This document shows, piece by piece, positions 1-11,836 of a DNA stretch of 64,000 nucleotides. The notes beneath the pieces were generated by a model. That model did no database searches. It saw only the letters and a list, made by a program, of their open reading frames with translations, and was not told the origin of the DNA. The stretch covers positions 9,638,501 to 9,702,500 of the forward strand of contig NC_092475.1 of assembly GCF_047495875.1 (NCBI RefSeq). Reading direction: 5' to 3'. This DNA is from Pithys albifrons albifrons (lineage: Eukaryota; Chordata; Aves; Passeriformes; Thamnophilidae). Position numbers and translations under genes: made by a program. Positions within the stretch are counted from its first letter, which is position 1; every line of letters begins with the position of its first letter.

Positions 1-3000
1 GCCTTATTTGTTCAAGGGGGCAAATAAACTGTCCCTCCCTGAAAACATCAGTGTCATGACTCATATTTGTGCATTAAAATACTTTGTTGTTTTATTGCTT
101 ATTGGGACAATTTTTAAGATGATGGACCTCTAGTCAGCCAATGATACGCAATATTCTGGAGGAGAGTACAAGCTTTCAGGAGCACAGGCAGTAAACATGT
201 CAGATAAACATTTTGGAACAGGCAGTTTCCCACAGTGAGGAGCATGGGCAGCCCTGCCTGGAGCTCCAGTTATGCAGGAGAGTCATTTGCCCCACAGGGT
301 GCTCTGGCAAATGGGGATGCTGAACTCTGCTGCACATCCTTGCTGTCTCTGCAACAACTTCCCTGAGCCTGCAGTCAGGTTTGGGACTGGGTACACACCA
401 ATTTATCCAGCTTCCTACACAACAGGTGAGGATAAAGCCTCACTCCTAATTCTGGCTCACTTTGAGCTTTCTAGCTCAGAAAAAGATGAAGCTGACAGTG
501 AGTGGGTGCTGCCTTCCAATGGTGAACTGTTGGCTTCAACGTGGTTTCCCTGAGCAGTTACTAAATCTGTCCTGGAGGGATGACTAACGGGAGCAGCGAC
601 AGAATTCATTCAGGAGTCAGCTTTGGTTAGCAATCCCGGAAGAAACAAAATAGATGCGAGCTTTTAAATGCTAGGAAGGAGTGTGGAAATCAAAGGGAGG
701 GAGAAGACTGCAGGCATTTCTAGTAACTGGGAAAGCCTGGAGCTCTCCCATATTTGCAGCAATGCTACCAGGATATTGCGAAGACCCAGAACAAAGGGAG
801 GGTTGTGTTCCTAGTGCAGCCATACCATGTGTGCTCCCTTCCTGCTGGCAGCACTGCACCTGCTGCACAAATATTAACTGCATATAACAACAACCCCAGC
901 ACTGGCATGTGGGAGAGCTGGGACTGATGTTTAGCCAGGTTTATCTCCTTAATAAGGGGAAAAGTCAACTCTCCACTAAGCCCAGAGCACCAGCAGTTAT
1001 TAACAATTGTCAGCACTAAGGTACAAGGACTGCTATGGCAGTGTCCTGTATGCCCAGCTACTCATTTCCTACACCCTCATTTTGTCCCATTTCCTCCTGT
1101 CCACAGGCCAAAAGAGTCTGAGCTTGGATAAATGCTCTGAGCATTGGCGGACAGCCCTGCCTCGAGAGCTGACAATTTTTCATTGCACTAATCACTCTGG
1201 CAAAGTTCTGAAGGGTCAAACCAAGAAACAACCATCAGCTCTTTCCACACTGAAAGTTAATTGTCCTTTAATTTAAGAGCCCAGGAAGATAGCCAATGTG
1301 TTTAAAAACTTTAAAACAGTTCAATTCCATCTGTGAAGGACAGACAGTCTGTTCTGCTCCCCTCTAGGTTGTCACTGTTCAAATCAATACAGGGCTGGAA
1401 ACAGAGGGAGCCCTGAGTGCCGTCCTGGGTGGTCACAGCAGCATCTTGCAGACCTGCCTGTGCACAGGCATTGTATGGCTGAGCTGTAGGGTGGATTTTC
1501 CTCAGCCCAAGGGCCTCACAAGCTCTGGACCATCACTCCTTCACCGTAGAGTGGATGGTCTTGAAAAAGGAGCAGGGAAGTTTTCCCCCCCTGCTGCTCT
1601 CACCAGACTTGAGGTCCAAATATGAGTGTGCATTGCTGTCTTTGTGCCTCCCTGCACACCTCACCTGTAGTTTTCATCCCCTGAAATGGTGAGACCTGTC
1701 TGGGCATATTTGGTTAATTTAATTTCATGCCTTCAAGGCAGTTCATTTGGCTTTCTCAGATGCTTAGAATGGAAGCCTCAAGGTTATGTATTTCCTACAG
1801 CTAAGCTGACAGCTATGGTTCACATAAACCGCTACCGGGAGGAAGTGTTTTAGCATTATTTTGTAAAACAAAGGATAGAATTATTGCACTGTTTGTCTTT
1901 ACTGATCTCCTTACAGAGTTCAGCAAATACAAGTAACACTGATTTAACAGGTCAAGCAGTGTGCTCAAGCAGTCAGCTTGGATTTTTACTGAGATCAGCA
2001 GGGCTGTAGGAACCTGTGAGCAGGAGAGATCCCAGAAATGCTGTCAGTGAGGAGTCTACCCTTCCTGCAGATCAAGCCTTTTAAAACCTCCAAGTATTCC
2101 AATAACCAGCTGAGTGCACAGACCGTGCTCAGGGTAGTTACGGATCTGAAAGCTGGCAATAGGAAAGAAGTTTTAAACAGAAGTAATGAAGTTTACTTTG
2201 TCTCTTTGAGCAGAGTTGTCTAATTCTCAGCTGCATTAAATAGCTTAATAAGGTCACTCCTTAATCACCATTCCCTGGAGGCAAGAGAGTCATGCTTTCA
2301 TCAATCATTTTGTGAATGTGGAAAGAAGCTTTGTAGGAATAACCTGATAAAGTGTGTAATTGATTTACCCACTGTACCAAATGAAAACGCAGTCACTCAG
2401 GAAAACTGATTAGGGATTAGCAAAGGAACATGAGTTTCCTACTTGCCTTAGAAATAGTAAGTCAGGCCCGTCCTGGCAGCCCGTTGCTGCACAGACGTGT
2501 CTCTGCAGCGCGAGCGTGGGCTGTGATCACCCACTGCTGCTGGGCACCTTCCTGCACCCGGCTCTTCACTGCGCTGCAGAGCTCGAGCTCTGCTAGATCT
2601 GCCTGCACAGCAGTGGGAGGATTTTCCTAGTGCAGTTACTCAGAGCCATACAAATCCTAATGTCTTCACAGAGTGCAGAAGGCTAAAAAAAGAAAACATC
2701 TTTCGTGGCTTTCCCAAACCTGAGCTTGGAGCTTCTGTGCATCAGCCTCCTCCAAGAGCTGCTGGTATTCGTGTCCCAGAGGGGCTGGAAGGATGTCCTG
2801 GCTTGCTTATACCTCCAAAGTAGGGGAGCTTTTCCCTTGGAAAGATTACCTGCTTGTAGACTCTTATTTTTTTGATGGAAAAGCCCTCAAAGGAATAGAG
2901 ATTAAATTCTATTTTTACCCCTGGCTCCTATCACACCCAGCAGAGGAATGCACCTGACACAGGGAGAGCAGTGGTAAGTCCTGCCCTCCCCAGCCAGCCC

Positions 3001-3444
3001 CTGCAGAGCAACAGGCTAGGGACATCCCCCTTGTTTCAGAGCATCAGAGAGGCCACACCCAGCATCAGGATTCTCTCCCTCCCAGCAGTGATGCCTGCCT
3101 CCTTGTGTGGCTTTTCCCAAAGCCCACTAGCTCCAACCCATTCCCTGGCACCGCAGGAATGCCCCATTCACTGAGCCTCGAGGAAGTGGGTTGTCCAAAC
3201 TGTTCAGCCAGAATGACACCAGTGGTCCAAGCATGAGGACTAGCTGTCACCATTCAGAGCAGGGATGAGGTGGGATCTCTGCTGTGCTCCAGGGTGGTGC
3301 TGTAGTTGGCTGACAGGGACCTGCAGTGCTATGGGAGCAGCTTGACTGCTCCTGCTTGCCCCAGCCTGCAGATCCAGCCCCAGCTCAGCCCATAGGCTGC
3401 ACGAGCATGGGCACATGCAGCTACCACGAAACAGAAACCAGCAT
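1..3444. other. intergenic, no gene recognised
   Basis: I see no coding exon with plausible splice sites on either strand. The short open frames have no family resemblance and no shared codon pattern. By synteny this side should lead towards STK4, but no exon of it is visible. The interval is ordinary unique sequence with scattered A/T-rich patches. Confidence 0.6.
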
Positions 3445-3445
3445 C

Positions 3446-5481
3446 CACAGCAGGTCACTGAGGTCTTTAATAAAATATACAGTATGCATCCCATGCATAG
3501 ATAGAAAATTAATTTACATGCTCCTAATTATTTGCATAATGCTTTTTCATTAATAGATGTAATTTACTCTTCACATTTTAATACATTTTGCTACTGGAAT
3601 ATTTATGGTGAGAAGGGGAAACTCCTTCCTTCATTCAAGTAACAGTGCAGTGGGAGCCAGTCAGAGCAGACAGAGCTGCTCACCAGTCCCAGCTTATAGC
3701 AAGACTAAGCACAGAGTGGACCACAAACTGTCAATACTGGAAGACTTGATGATGCCAGAAGCATGAACACCCTCCTATCCCACACCACTGTTCCCTGGGG
3801 ACCCTCCAAGTCTCACTGGGATTCAGAAAGGTTGGACCTGCACTGGCGTTGGTTTGGCTTTTTGTGCCCATGGTCAGCAGATCACCACAGGCACAGCCAG
3901 CACTGGTAACTGTGGCTGTGCTGGGACACCCAGCCAGGACAGCAAGCAGGAAACCCCATGATCCAGGTACCTGGGGTCATCCCGCAGCCACCAATGTGTT
4001 CTTGAGCTGATTTAGGGATTGCAGGATGCAATTTCTCTTGCTTGGAACAAGCATTGCTGGATGTATTCCTCTGTGCACGACGGAGCTGCACAATTTCCAG
4101 AGAACCATGAGGGCAAGGAAGAACTCCATAGGGAATGAATGCTGTGCTGGGAGCAGCCCCAAATGTGCTCAGGTGGGTTGGGGGTCCAGGCAGGAAGGGA
4201 ATCTGGTGCTTCAGGTGGACCTCCCTGCCTGGCTGTGAGGTGCTTGGTCACCAAGGAGCAGTGCAGGGTCTCCTCTGCCCCAGCTCCCACGGGCATGGGG
4301 TGCTCCCTCTGGGCAGGGGAAAGGTGAATGCAGTGGCACCCGGGGAACTCAGGTCCCTGGGAGGACAGCGAGGACACCCAGAGCAGTGTGACCACCCCTC
4401 CTCACAGCCCTCCTGCCCCTGCCTGGCCCTGAGGCAAGGAGGGAAGAGACAGAATGAAGCCAGGCAGGGGCCTGTGGCAAGGGAGACCAGCACATGTGCC
4501 AGGCCTGGCTGGCTTTGGTTATCTCTTCCACCCCATCACGGGCTGCTGTAGCCCCCGGGCTCCCATGGCATTGGAATGCCATGGAGCAAAGGGCTTGTGG
4601 GGAGAGCCCCACTGGGGATGGCTCCTCAGTTCCCCCAGTTTGATCTCCTTCAGCTGCTCCTGCCTCAGACAACATCCCTTTCGTCTGGTTATCACTGGCT
4701 GGTGCCCCCTTTCCATGGACAGTGCTCCTGGCTGTGCCACACTCACAGCATAGCCCCAATCCCAGATCCCTGGGAATCCCAGCAGTGGCAGTGCAGGACA
4801 GCAGATAAACCCCAACTGCATGGGAAGGAAGGTGAGGTCCAGTCAATCCCACTGTGGAGACTGAGGACAGTGGGACTCACCCTGAGCTGACACCACCTCT
4901 CCTCCTATACAGACTCATTTTCAGCTCCCTTTCCTTTATGGCTGGAGGGGCAGTTGAGCCTTTTGAGGCTGTTTCCAGCTGAGGGTAGGACAGGTCTGGG
5001 GCTGGAGTTGATGCTGACCTGGCAGAGGACCTGCAAGGGCAGCCAGGCTGGTCAGGGGCTGCCTCATCCTCGAGCTATTTAGCCTCACCCTGGACAACAA
5101 CCAGCTTCATGGCAGAGGAAAACTGCCCTCCATTCAGCAGGGGCAGTGTCTGCTAAGGGGTCACATGCATCTCTTTTTTCTCCCTCCCTTTTTGGCAGGA
5201 CTATGTCCAGCATCACAACCCCCATTTGCAGCCTTGGCGGAGCAGGGTGAAGGCTGAAACACATCCAAGGGAGACCAAACCGCTGCATCCCAGAGCCTGG
5301 AAGCAGCCAGCACCCACTGGACATCTCCAACTCCTCCTGTCCTTGGCAGGGCAGGGGTGATGCCAGCTGTGGTGCAAGACAGGGAGAGCCCAGCTCCTCT
5401 GCTGTGTCCTGGTGCAGCAGCCATGCCATGCTTGCTGTGAACAAGCAGGTCCCATGTGCCCCAGTGCCACAGAGCAGTGGG
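3446..5481 (-). other. KCNS1: probable KCNS1 3' UTR
   Basis: This interval lies directly downstream of the KCNS1 stop codon on the minus strand and has no convincing coding frame. It ends in the A/T-rich block at about 3465-3620, which carries the ATTAAA candidate. The extent is inferred and RNA evidence is needed to fix the 3' end. Confidence 0.35.
3466..3471 (-). promoter_or_regulatory. KCNS1: candidate KCNS1 poly(A) signal (ATTAAA)
   Basis: On the minus strand ATTAAA follows about 150 bases of A/T-rich sequence typical of a distal 3' UTR and is followed by more G/T-containing sequence. It would give KCNS1 a 3' UTR of roughly 2 kb. No better canonical hexamer was found between the stop codon and here. 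It is a prediction from composition and position only. Confidence 0.35.
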
Positions 5482-5937
5482 TTAGGGGCTGGGGTGGGCA
5501 CCAGGGGTCAGACCACGGCGGTCAGGGCTGCCTCTGTCCAGGGAGGTCTCGCTCAGAGCCTCTGAGTCTCGGTCGCGGCTGGAGATGCTCTCCACCTCCT
5601 CGTGGTGCTTCTTCCCACTGTTCCTCACGGCCGCCTCCAGCGCCTTCTGCTTGCGGTAGAAGTGAGAGAACTTGTTGAAGATGATGGTGATGGGCAGTGC
5701 CACGACCAGGATGCCCCCCAGGATGCAGCCTGAGGCAGCCAGCTTCCCTGCCACTGTGACGGGCACCACATCGCCGTAGCCCACGGTGGTCATGCTGACT
5801 GTGCCCCACCACCAGCATGCTGGGATGGTGTCAAAGCCAACATCTTCCTCCTTCTCAGCAGTGTAGGCCACTCCGGAGAAGACAGAGACCCCCACGGCCA
5901 GGTAGAGCAGCAGGATCCCCACCTCCCGGTAGCTGTG
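5482..5937 (-). CDS. KCNS1: KCNS1 coding exon 2 (S5, pore, S6, C-terminal tail)
   Basis: The acceptor TTTGCCTTCCAG precedes [13 protein letters not shown]. The exon encodes S5, the pore helix with the [10 protein letters not shown] segment, the TVGYGD filter, S6, and a C-terminal tail rich in Ser, Glu and Arg that ends at a TAA. The S5-S6 part is nearly identical in pattern to mammalian KCNS1; the tail diverges. Confidence 0.93.
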   Translation of the reverse strand, partial: HSYREVGILLLYLAVGVSVFSGVAYTAEKEEDVGFDTIPACWWWGTVSMTTVGYGDVVPVTVAGKLAASGCILGGILVVALPITIIFNKFSHFYRKQKALEAAVRNSGKKHHEEVESISSRDRDSEALSETSLDRGSPDRRGLTPGAHPSP

Positions 5938-8900
5938 CTGGAAGGCAAAGCAGAGCAGTGGTCACTGGGAGCCACCACACCCATCACAGCCAGGGCACTG
6001 GGATCCCACAGTGCAAACACAGCCCTGCACACCTCTCGTGGTTCTCAGTACCTCTATCCATCTCTGTGATGGGATGTCCCACTGTAGGGACAGGCTGGGA
6101 TGGGTTGGGAGGTGTGTGGGTGACCCACACCTGGAGCAAGTGGTGCAATCAGGAATCATTCCTGGCACCCACAGCCGCTGCACTCCACCAGCCTGCAAGT
6201 GCCAGGAGGGAAGACAAACCTGTGCTCCTCAGCCAGGGATGCCCAGCAGAGGCTGCTCCCCTGCCTTCAGCACTCACTCTGACCTGATCTCAGCTAACAA
6301 TACCTAGCACATTTTTCTTTTATCTTGGCGGGTCCCCAGAAACCATCTAATAGGCAGCCACTAGGAAGTTATTTGTATCTTCCCAAGTCACTGACAGTGC
6401 TCTCATGGTGGCCTCTGCTGAAGCTCAGCTCAGCTCAGGTCTCACCTGGGTCTTAGCCCCAGGCCTCCCAGGCACCCCACGGCCAGAGCCCCAGGGCCCT
6501 GGTCCCTCCAGTATCCCTACAACACTGACAGTCTCAGCATCCATGTACATCTTCATTACACATGTGCAGGGCAGTTTTCTTGCAGAAATTATTGCTTCTG
6601 AGATAATTACATTCCCTTCAGATTTTGCTGCTCTTCCATGGAACACTCTAAGAGAACCTCAGACCTGACAGAGATTCAAGCACTCCTGGTCATCTGGTCC
6701 ATCCAGGGATCCATCCAGTGTCAGCACAGGCTGGCCTTAACACCCATCCAACAGGCGTTATAATCCCCAGCTTGATGAGCCCTGGCCCAAGGGGTCTGGA
6801 AGCCCCTGTGGGAATGGAGTCATGGGACACCCCACCTCTGAGGTGGGCATCAGGACCTGGGTGGACGGACTAATGCAGAGGTGTGCAATGTTGAAGAAGC
6901 CTTAATTTCTCTGGTTTCAAACTAAAACCTTTATACCACAATCTGGCCTTGGATATTCTTAATATTTGAGCAAAGTACAAACCTGTGCCAGAAGCCCAGG
7001 GGGAAAAGGCAGTGGGCAGTTGCAGGACAAGGTAGCAAGTCATACCAGGAAGACTTCCAAGGGTCAGACTGCCACTACCATCCTCCCAGCATGGCTTGTC
7101 CAATCACTTTTTGACTGTCACAAGTGAATTTCTTGGACGTTTCTGCCCACAGACCTGCCAGCTTGCTCTTCATCTTTTTGGGAAAAGGAAGTAGAGCTTT
7201 GATCACGGGGATTTTTTCCCAGTCTCCTAACAGGCAGAGAATGCTTTACTGGAAACCACATGACTAAAGGAAACAACATGTGAGCAAAGCAAACAGCAGC
7301 AGATGTGGGAAAAGGCTTCTGTAGTCAGGACGAGACCTAAGGGAGGTGGATTCATGTCAGGGAGCGAGGAAACTTTGTTTAGACGGCTGGCAAAAGCTGC
7401 TCAGTTAATGCCAGTAATACCGAGGGGAAATAACCTCCTCCTCTTCCTCCTCCTCCCTCTCCCACATCTGTGGCTGCAAATGCCCTAGAGCAGCTCCAAG
7501 GGAGGTCCTCGAGGAGGACAAAGAGCTCAGAGCCACTGAGTTTCAAGAATATATTACTTGGCCATGAAAGACATGCTCCTGGCTGGAGCTTAACAGCAGG
7601 TCTGTACAGCCCAGCTGGGCAGCAGCAGCACTGAATAACCTCATACATTTTTAAAGATTATTGGTTCTGGCCCTGGGATGTGTTGGAGGGGAAAGGCGAA
7701 GGGCAACTCAGGCAGCTCAATAGCTCCTGCTGCTTCAATTTACAAGCAGGGTCAGGGCTTGCAGCACAAAGAAGGCTCCAGGAATCTCCCAGCTGATCCT
7801 CTGGCACTGGCTGCCACCTATTTGCAGCCATTTATCTGCAAAACTGCAATGTTTGCTCACGGATTGAGGGGAAAGGCAGCCACAGCTGGGGTTCGGGTGG
7901 GATGCAGATTTACCCAGGGTGCAGGTGGGATCCAGGCTTAGCAAGTAGCCAGCCTTGGACGAGGTAATGCTGAGTAATACAGAATTCCAGCAGAAAGCAC
8001 CCTTAGGTCTCTCCAGGTTCCTGATGAATGCAAATCTTTCCTCCAGTGCAGCATGAGACAGTTGGAATGGAATAGTCCATTTGGAGCCTGGTCAGAGATA
8101 CCAGTGTGGAGACAGAGCAGAGATGGGCCCATGGTAGTGACAGCAGGGTGATGCATCTGCTGTCCAGGGTTGTGCACCTCTGGCTCTTCCTACCTGTTTG
8201 TGTATTTAGACCCTTGGAGGGGGACAGACAGCAACCCCTTTACATTCCTGCAGTGCCCAACACCTACTGACTGCCATTGGGAGATAGACTCCAAACCCAC
8301 ACCTGCAATAGTGGTAATGGATGTCAAGCATGGCAGGGAGGGAGAGCTCCAGTTAAACAGACCCTGGATCAGACCTCAAGCAATCTGAGGATAGTTCGGG
8401 GCTCACGATGCACAAATGGCAGAATTCCCTCTGCTAGCACTTTCGTGGCAGGGGAACAATCACTCAGCTTGCCAGAGCCATCGCTCCCACTTCCTGGCTG
8501 TTAACAGTCTTTACTGCTCTGATTCTGATTTCTGCTCTTGCAATAGGAAGTAAATTATGATTAACAAGACGTTGTAATTTATATGCCCCGTAAATCACAA
8601 TGCCAAGCTGCTGTGTCAGATTTGTGTCTTCGCTCATCCCCATTTACAGCTGGCTCCGGAGTCCCTGGGAAGCAGCACTTTCCAGCACGTCACTGGGTGA
8701 ATCAACTGCCTGGCAGAAGCCGGAGCCAGGACGCTGCCGGCTCCCCGGATCTCCTCTGCTGCTTAATAATATGCAGAAGAGTCCATCAGTCCCTGATCTG
8801 CCTGCAACGTGTTGTTCACACTCAGATGGAGCACAGACAGGTGTGAGTTCATTGAAATTTCACCAGCAGTTTTACACAGGTCTGTCACTTGTCAGGGCTC

Positions 8901-11809
8901 TTTCAAGGTGTGTTCAGAAGTCAGTAAGATGCAGGTAGGACTTCAGGGATCTTCATTTCAAACAACCCTCCCTGAACCCTGTTCTCATCAGGTTTCGAGG
9001 GTGCCAAGAGTATTTTGATGCCCTGTGGACTCTGAAGGATTAGTGCTGGACTGGGCTGATCCTGCTTCACAGCAGAAGCTGGCAGAAGATGTTTCCTGCT
9101 GCCCATCCTCAACACCAGTCACACTCGAGGTTTGCTTTTCTCCATGACTCAGCCACGGGAACGGGTCCAACCCTGGCAGCTGAGTCCTGCCGATGCCAGG
9201 ACACCTCATGCTGGCCCTGCCATTGCTGCAGCAGTGAAAATGGGGTGTCCCAGCCACTCATCCCTGTGACTGGCAGCAGCATCAGCAACTGCAGCTCTGT
9301 CCCATGCCAAGCAGTGGGAGGAGTGCGTCCCTTTGGTTGGATTTCAGGCGCTGATAGGAGGATTGCTTCCTTGGCCATTTGTTTGGCTGTTTGAAAAGGG
9401 GGGAAGTACAGTGATATTTACACAAACAAAGGCTGAAAAACCAGTCTTCTGGTTTGAACCTGGGGCCCAGGGGCAGACCCGAGGAGAGGAGCTGTTTGCC
9501 CTGGTTGCCACCCCTCCGTGCTCAGCACAAGCCTCGTGTGTGGTGGGATATTGGGAGTACATGTCACTCTGCATCTTGGCAGGCTCAAGGATCAGTTTTA
9601 GGGTTCTTCTTGATGTGGTTGTCAAGAACCAGAGACAATTAAAGGCTGAGTTTAATTGACCTCAGCACCAGGCTGGATTTTGTGTGTAATCACAGGAGGT
9701 GAGTTTCCTTTTCCCCAGATTTGGGCACATGGCCTTCAGCACAAGAAGGAGGCAACAGGGAGAGATGGTGAGGGAGAGCATAATTACACCAGATGTGAAG
9801 GCTGGTCCATGTCACCCTGCTGAGCTGCAGTGATGGAATGGTGAAGATTTTGTGACAAATTTCAAGCTGCCTTTGGTCTAAAGAGGTGGGGAGTGCTGTG
9901 GAGGGGGTCTGGAGAAACACAGCCTTGCGGAGTGTTGTGGAGGATGTGGATCCTCTCATCAAACCTGTGGGGCTGCCATCTCTTGGCATGCCCAAATCCT
10001 GGTCCTTCACTGTCTCAGCATCTCCTCATCCAGCCCTTCCTCCTGAGGACAGCGTGGTCCTGGGACCAGCTTTCCTCAGCCCTACATGCTGAGTTTCCCA
10101 TCATACTGGTGGGCAGCTGCTGGTAGCCCAGGCTTTGCTGAGGGCACAGGCTCTGCCTGGGGCTGGTTGTCCCAGGCCCTGCAGCTCACCCTTCACTTTT
10201 CTATTGCTGCTTTGTGCCACATATGGTTACCCATGTCCCAGTCCCAACCTCATTGTATCCTGGAGCATCCAAGTATCAGCTCACCTGAATTAGGATCTCT
10301 GTGTCTCCCTAGATGGGCACAGGTCAGCTGGCAACATGCCCTCAGGAGGTTCTCCCTTCTCCCAGACTAGGGACAGGAGCAGCTCTGACCCACACACACT
10401 GGTGCTGGCATACCCTGCAGCTGATGGCTGTCCTGGTACCTGCTCACAGCAGGTCACTCGCAGCCCAACTAGGCACTGACTCCCTTCTGGTGGGACATCC
10501 CCATCCACCCACACCTGGCTGAGTCCATTCCAGTGCTGTGCAATGAGGCCTTCACACCAAAACGGAATGGTTGAGTCCCTGGAAGCACCAGTTCTGCATG
10601 GAGCAAAATAAAGTGGATTGGTGTTCATGCTGAGTGTGTGTAAAAAGAGGGACTCATGCAGTGCTCCTCACACTTGTTTGCTTTAGCAGACACACCAACA
10701 CCTCCCCAGGGAAGCTCACCAGGCACCACCCAGAGCTGGGAGACAACTGGGAACAAGTACTTCCATATCCCCGGGCCTAACCAGAGGTCTCCTTCTTATC
10801 CAGAGACTAAATGAGTAGATATGGAGATAGAGAACCAGTTTACCTTCAAGGTGGCTCCCAGTGACCTCAGTCCAGTGGAGTGCCGAGCCAGCTTCAGCAC
10901 TCTGAATATCCTCATGAGACGAAACACCTGCACAACCTTGCCCAGGTTGCCCAGCTCTGAGTCACTGCCCATGGTCACATCCACCAAGAGGGTGAAATAG
11001 AAGGGCAACACCGAGACAATGTCAATAAGGTTCAGTGGATGCTTGAAGAACTTCCTGGGGCTGGGGGAGAGCAGGAGACGGGAAGACACTTCGAAGGTGA
11101 ACCAGGAGATGCAGAAATACTCCAGCTTGTGCAGGATGGGTTCATCGAGCACATTGCCATTCTCATCCACCTCCTGGTACTCGGGCATGCTGTGGATGCA
11201 CATAGTGGCTATGGAAACCAGCACCACGCTGATGGACACGAAGCTGAAGAGTTTGCTGGGGATGGAGTAGCCAGGGTTCTCCATGGTGAGCCAGAGCCGC
11301 TTGCGCACGTTGCCACAGCGCAGTGTGCTGTACCGCAGCAGGTCATGGTTGATGTCAGAGATCTCATCAGGCGATGTGTCCACACTGCTGACCTCACTCT
11401 CCTCATCCCAGTTGTGGTGCCGGCTCTCCAGCTTGCGCTCATGGTAGCGGTAACTGCAGCAGGAGTCCAGAAAGAATTCATTGATGCCCCAGTACTCAAT
11501 CTCCTGGCAGAAGGAGAAGACGCACAGCTCCTCCATGACATGCAGCTTGCCTGTCTGGTAGAAGTGGAGGACATAGAGGAAGAATCCGGGGTTTCTGTCA
11601 AAGTAGAACTCCCTGGCGCTCACATCGTAGTCATCGCAGAGCTGCAGGATGGACTCCTCAGAGTCGCAGGAGAGCAGGCGCCCGAGGCGGGTGTCAGGGA
11701 ACTTGGAGAGGGCGCTGGAGCTGAGCCGCCTCCTCAGACCCCCCACGTTGATGTTGATAACGTCCTCCTCAAAACTGGGACCCCAGTAATTTAAGGTCTT
11801 GTTGACCAT
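5482..11809 (-). CDS. KCNS1: Kv9.1-type voltage-gated potassium channel modulatory subunit KCNS1
   Basis: Two coding exons, 11809-10844 and 5937-5482, join in phase 0 through GT-AG sites to give 473 residues. Visible domains are an N-terminal T1 tetramerisation domain (about 17-125), six membrane segments (S1 about 187-207, S4 about 291-311 with regularly spaced arginines, S6 about 390-412), the selectivity filter TVGYGD at 373-378, and a short acidic/serine-rich tail. Kv9 subunits are electrically silent alone and co-assemble with Kv2 channels at the plasma membrane to alter gating. Consistent with that, S6 carries LPIT (403-406) where conducting Kv channels have a PxP bend. The start was chosen at the first ATG after the acceptor at 11836, which has A at -3 and G at +4. 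Mammalian KCNS1 is longer at the N terminus (526 aa in human). KCNS2 fits less well in S1-S3 and S6, and the MATN4/RBPJL neighbourhood supports KCNS1. Confidence 0.95.
5938..10843 (-). other. KCNS1 intron between coding exons
   Basis: A 4.9-kb GT-AG intron splits the channel between the S4-S5 linker and S5, a position shared by the KCNS1 family member I compare with from memory. No other exon or clear repeat is seen inside it. Confidence 0.85.
10844..11809 (-). CDS. KCNS1: KCNS1 coding exon 1 (T1 domain to S4-S5 linker)
   Basis: This exon encodes residues 1-322: the T1 domain, an acidic linker, S1-S4 and the S4-S5 linker ending [10 protein letters not shown]. The donor reads AAG|GTAAAC. A polypyrimidine acceptor (CATCCACAG|G) lies 27 bases upstream of the ATG, so at least one untranslated exon precedes it. 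Confidence 0.93.
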
Positions 11810-11836
11810 GATCAGCAGAACAGGAGCTGGTTCCAC

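Noticed and set aside
4349..4852. 167-residue minus-strand frame in the KCNS1 downstream region
   Set aside because: No domain, no conserved pattern and no splice or promoter context. It is typical of GC-rich 3' UTR sequence.
5482..11809. Assignment as KCNS2 in place of KCNS1
   Set aside because: The T1 region resembles both, but S1-S3, the pore and S6 follow KCNS1, the coding region is split by an intron, and the synteny with MATN4 and RBPJL is that of KCNS1.
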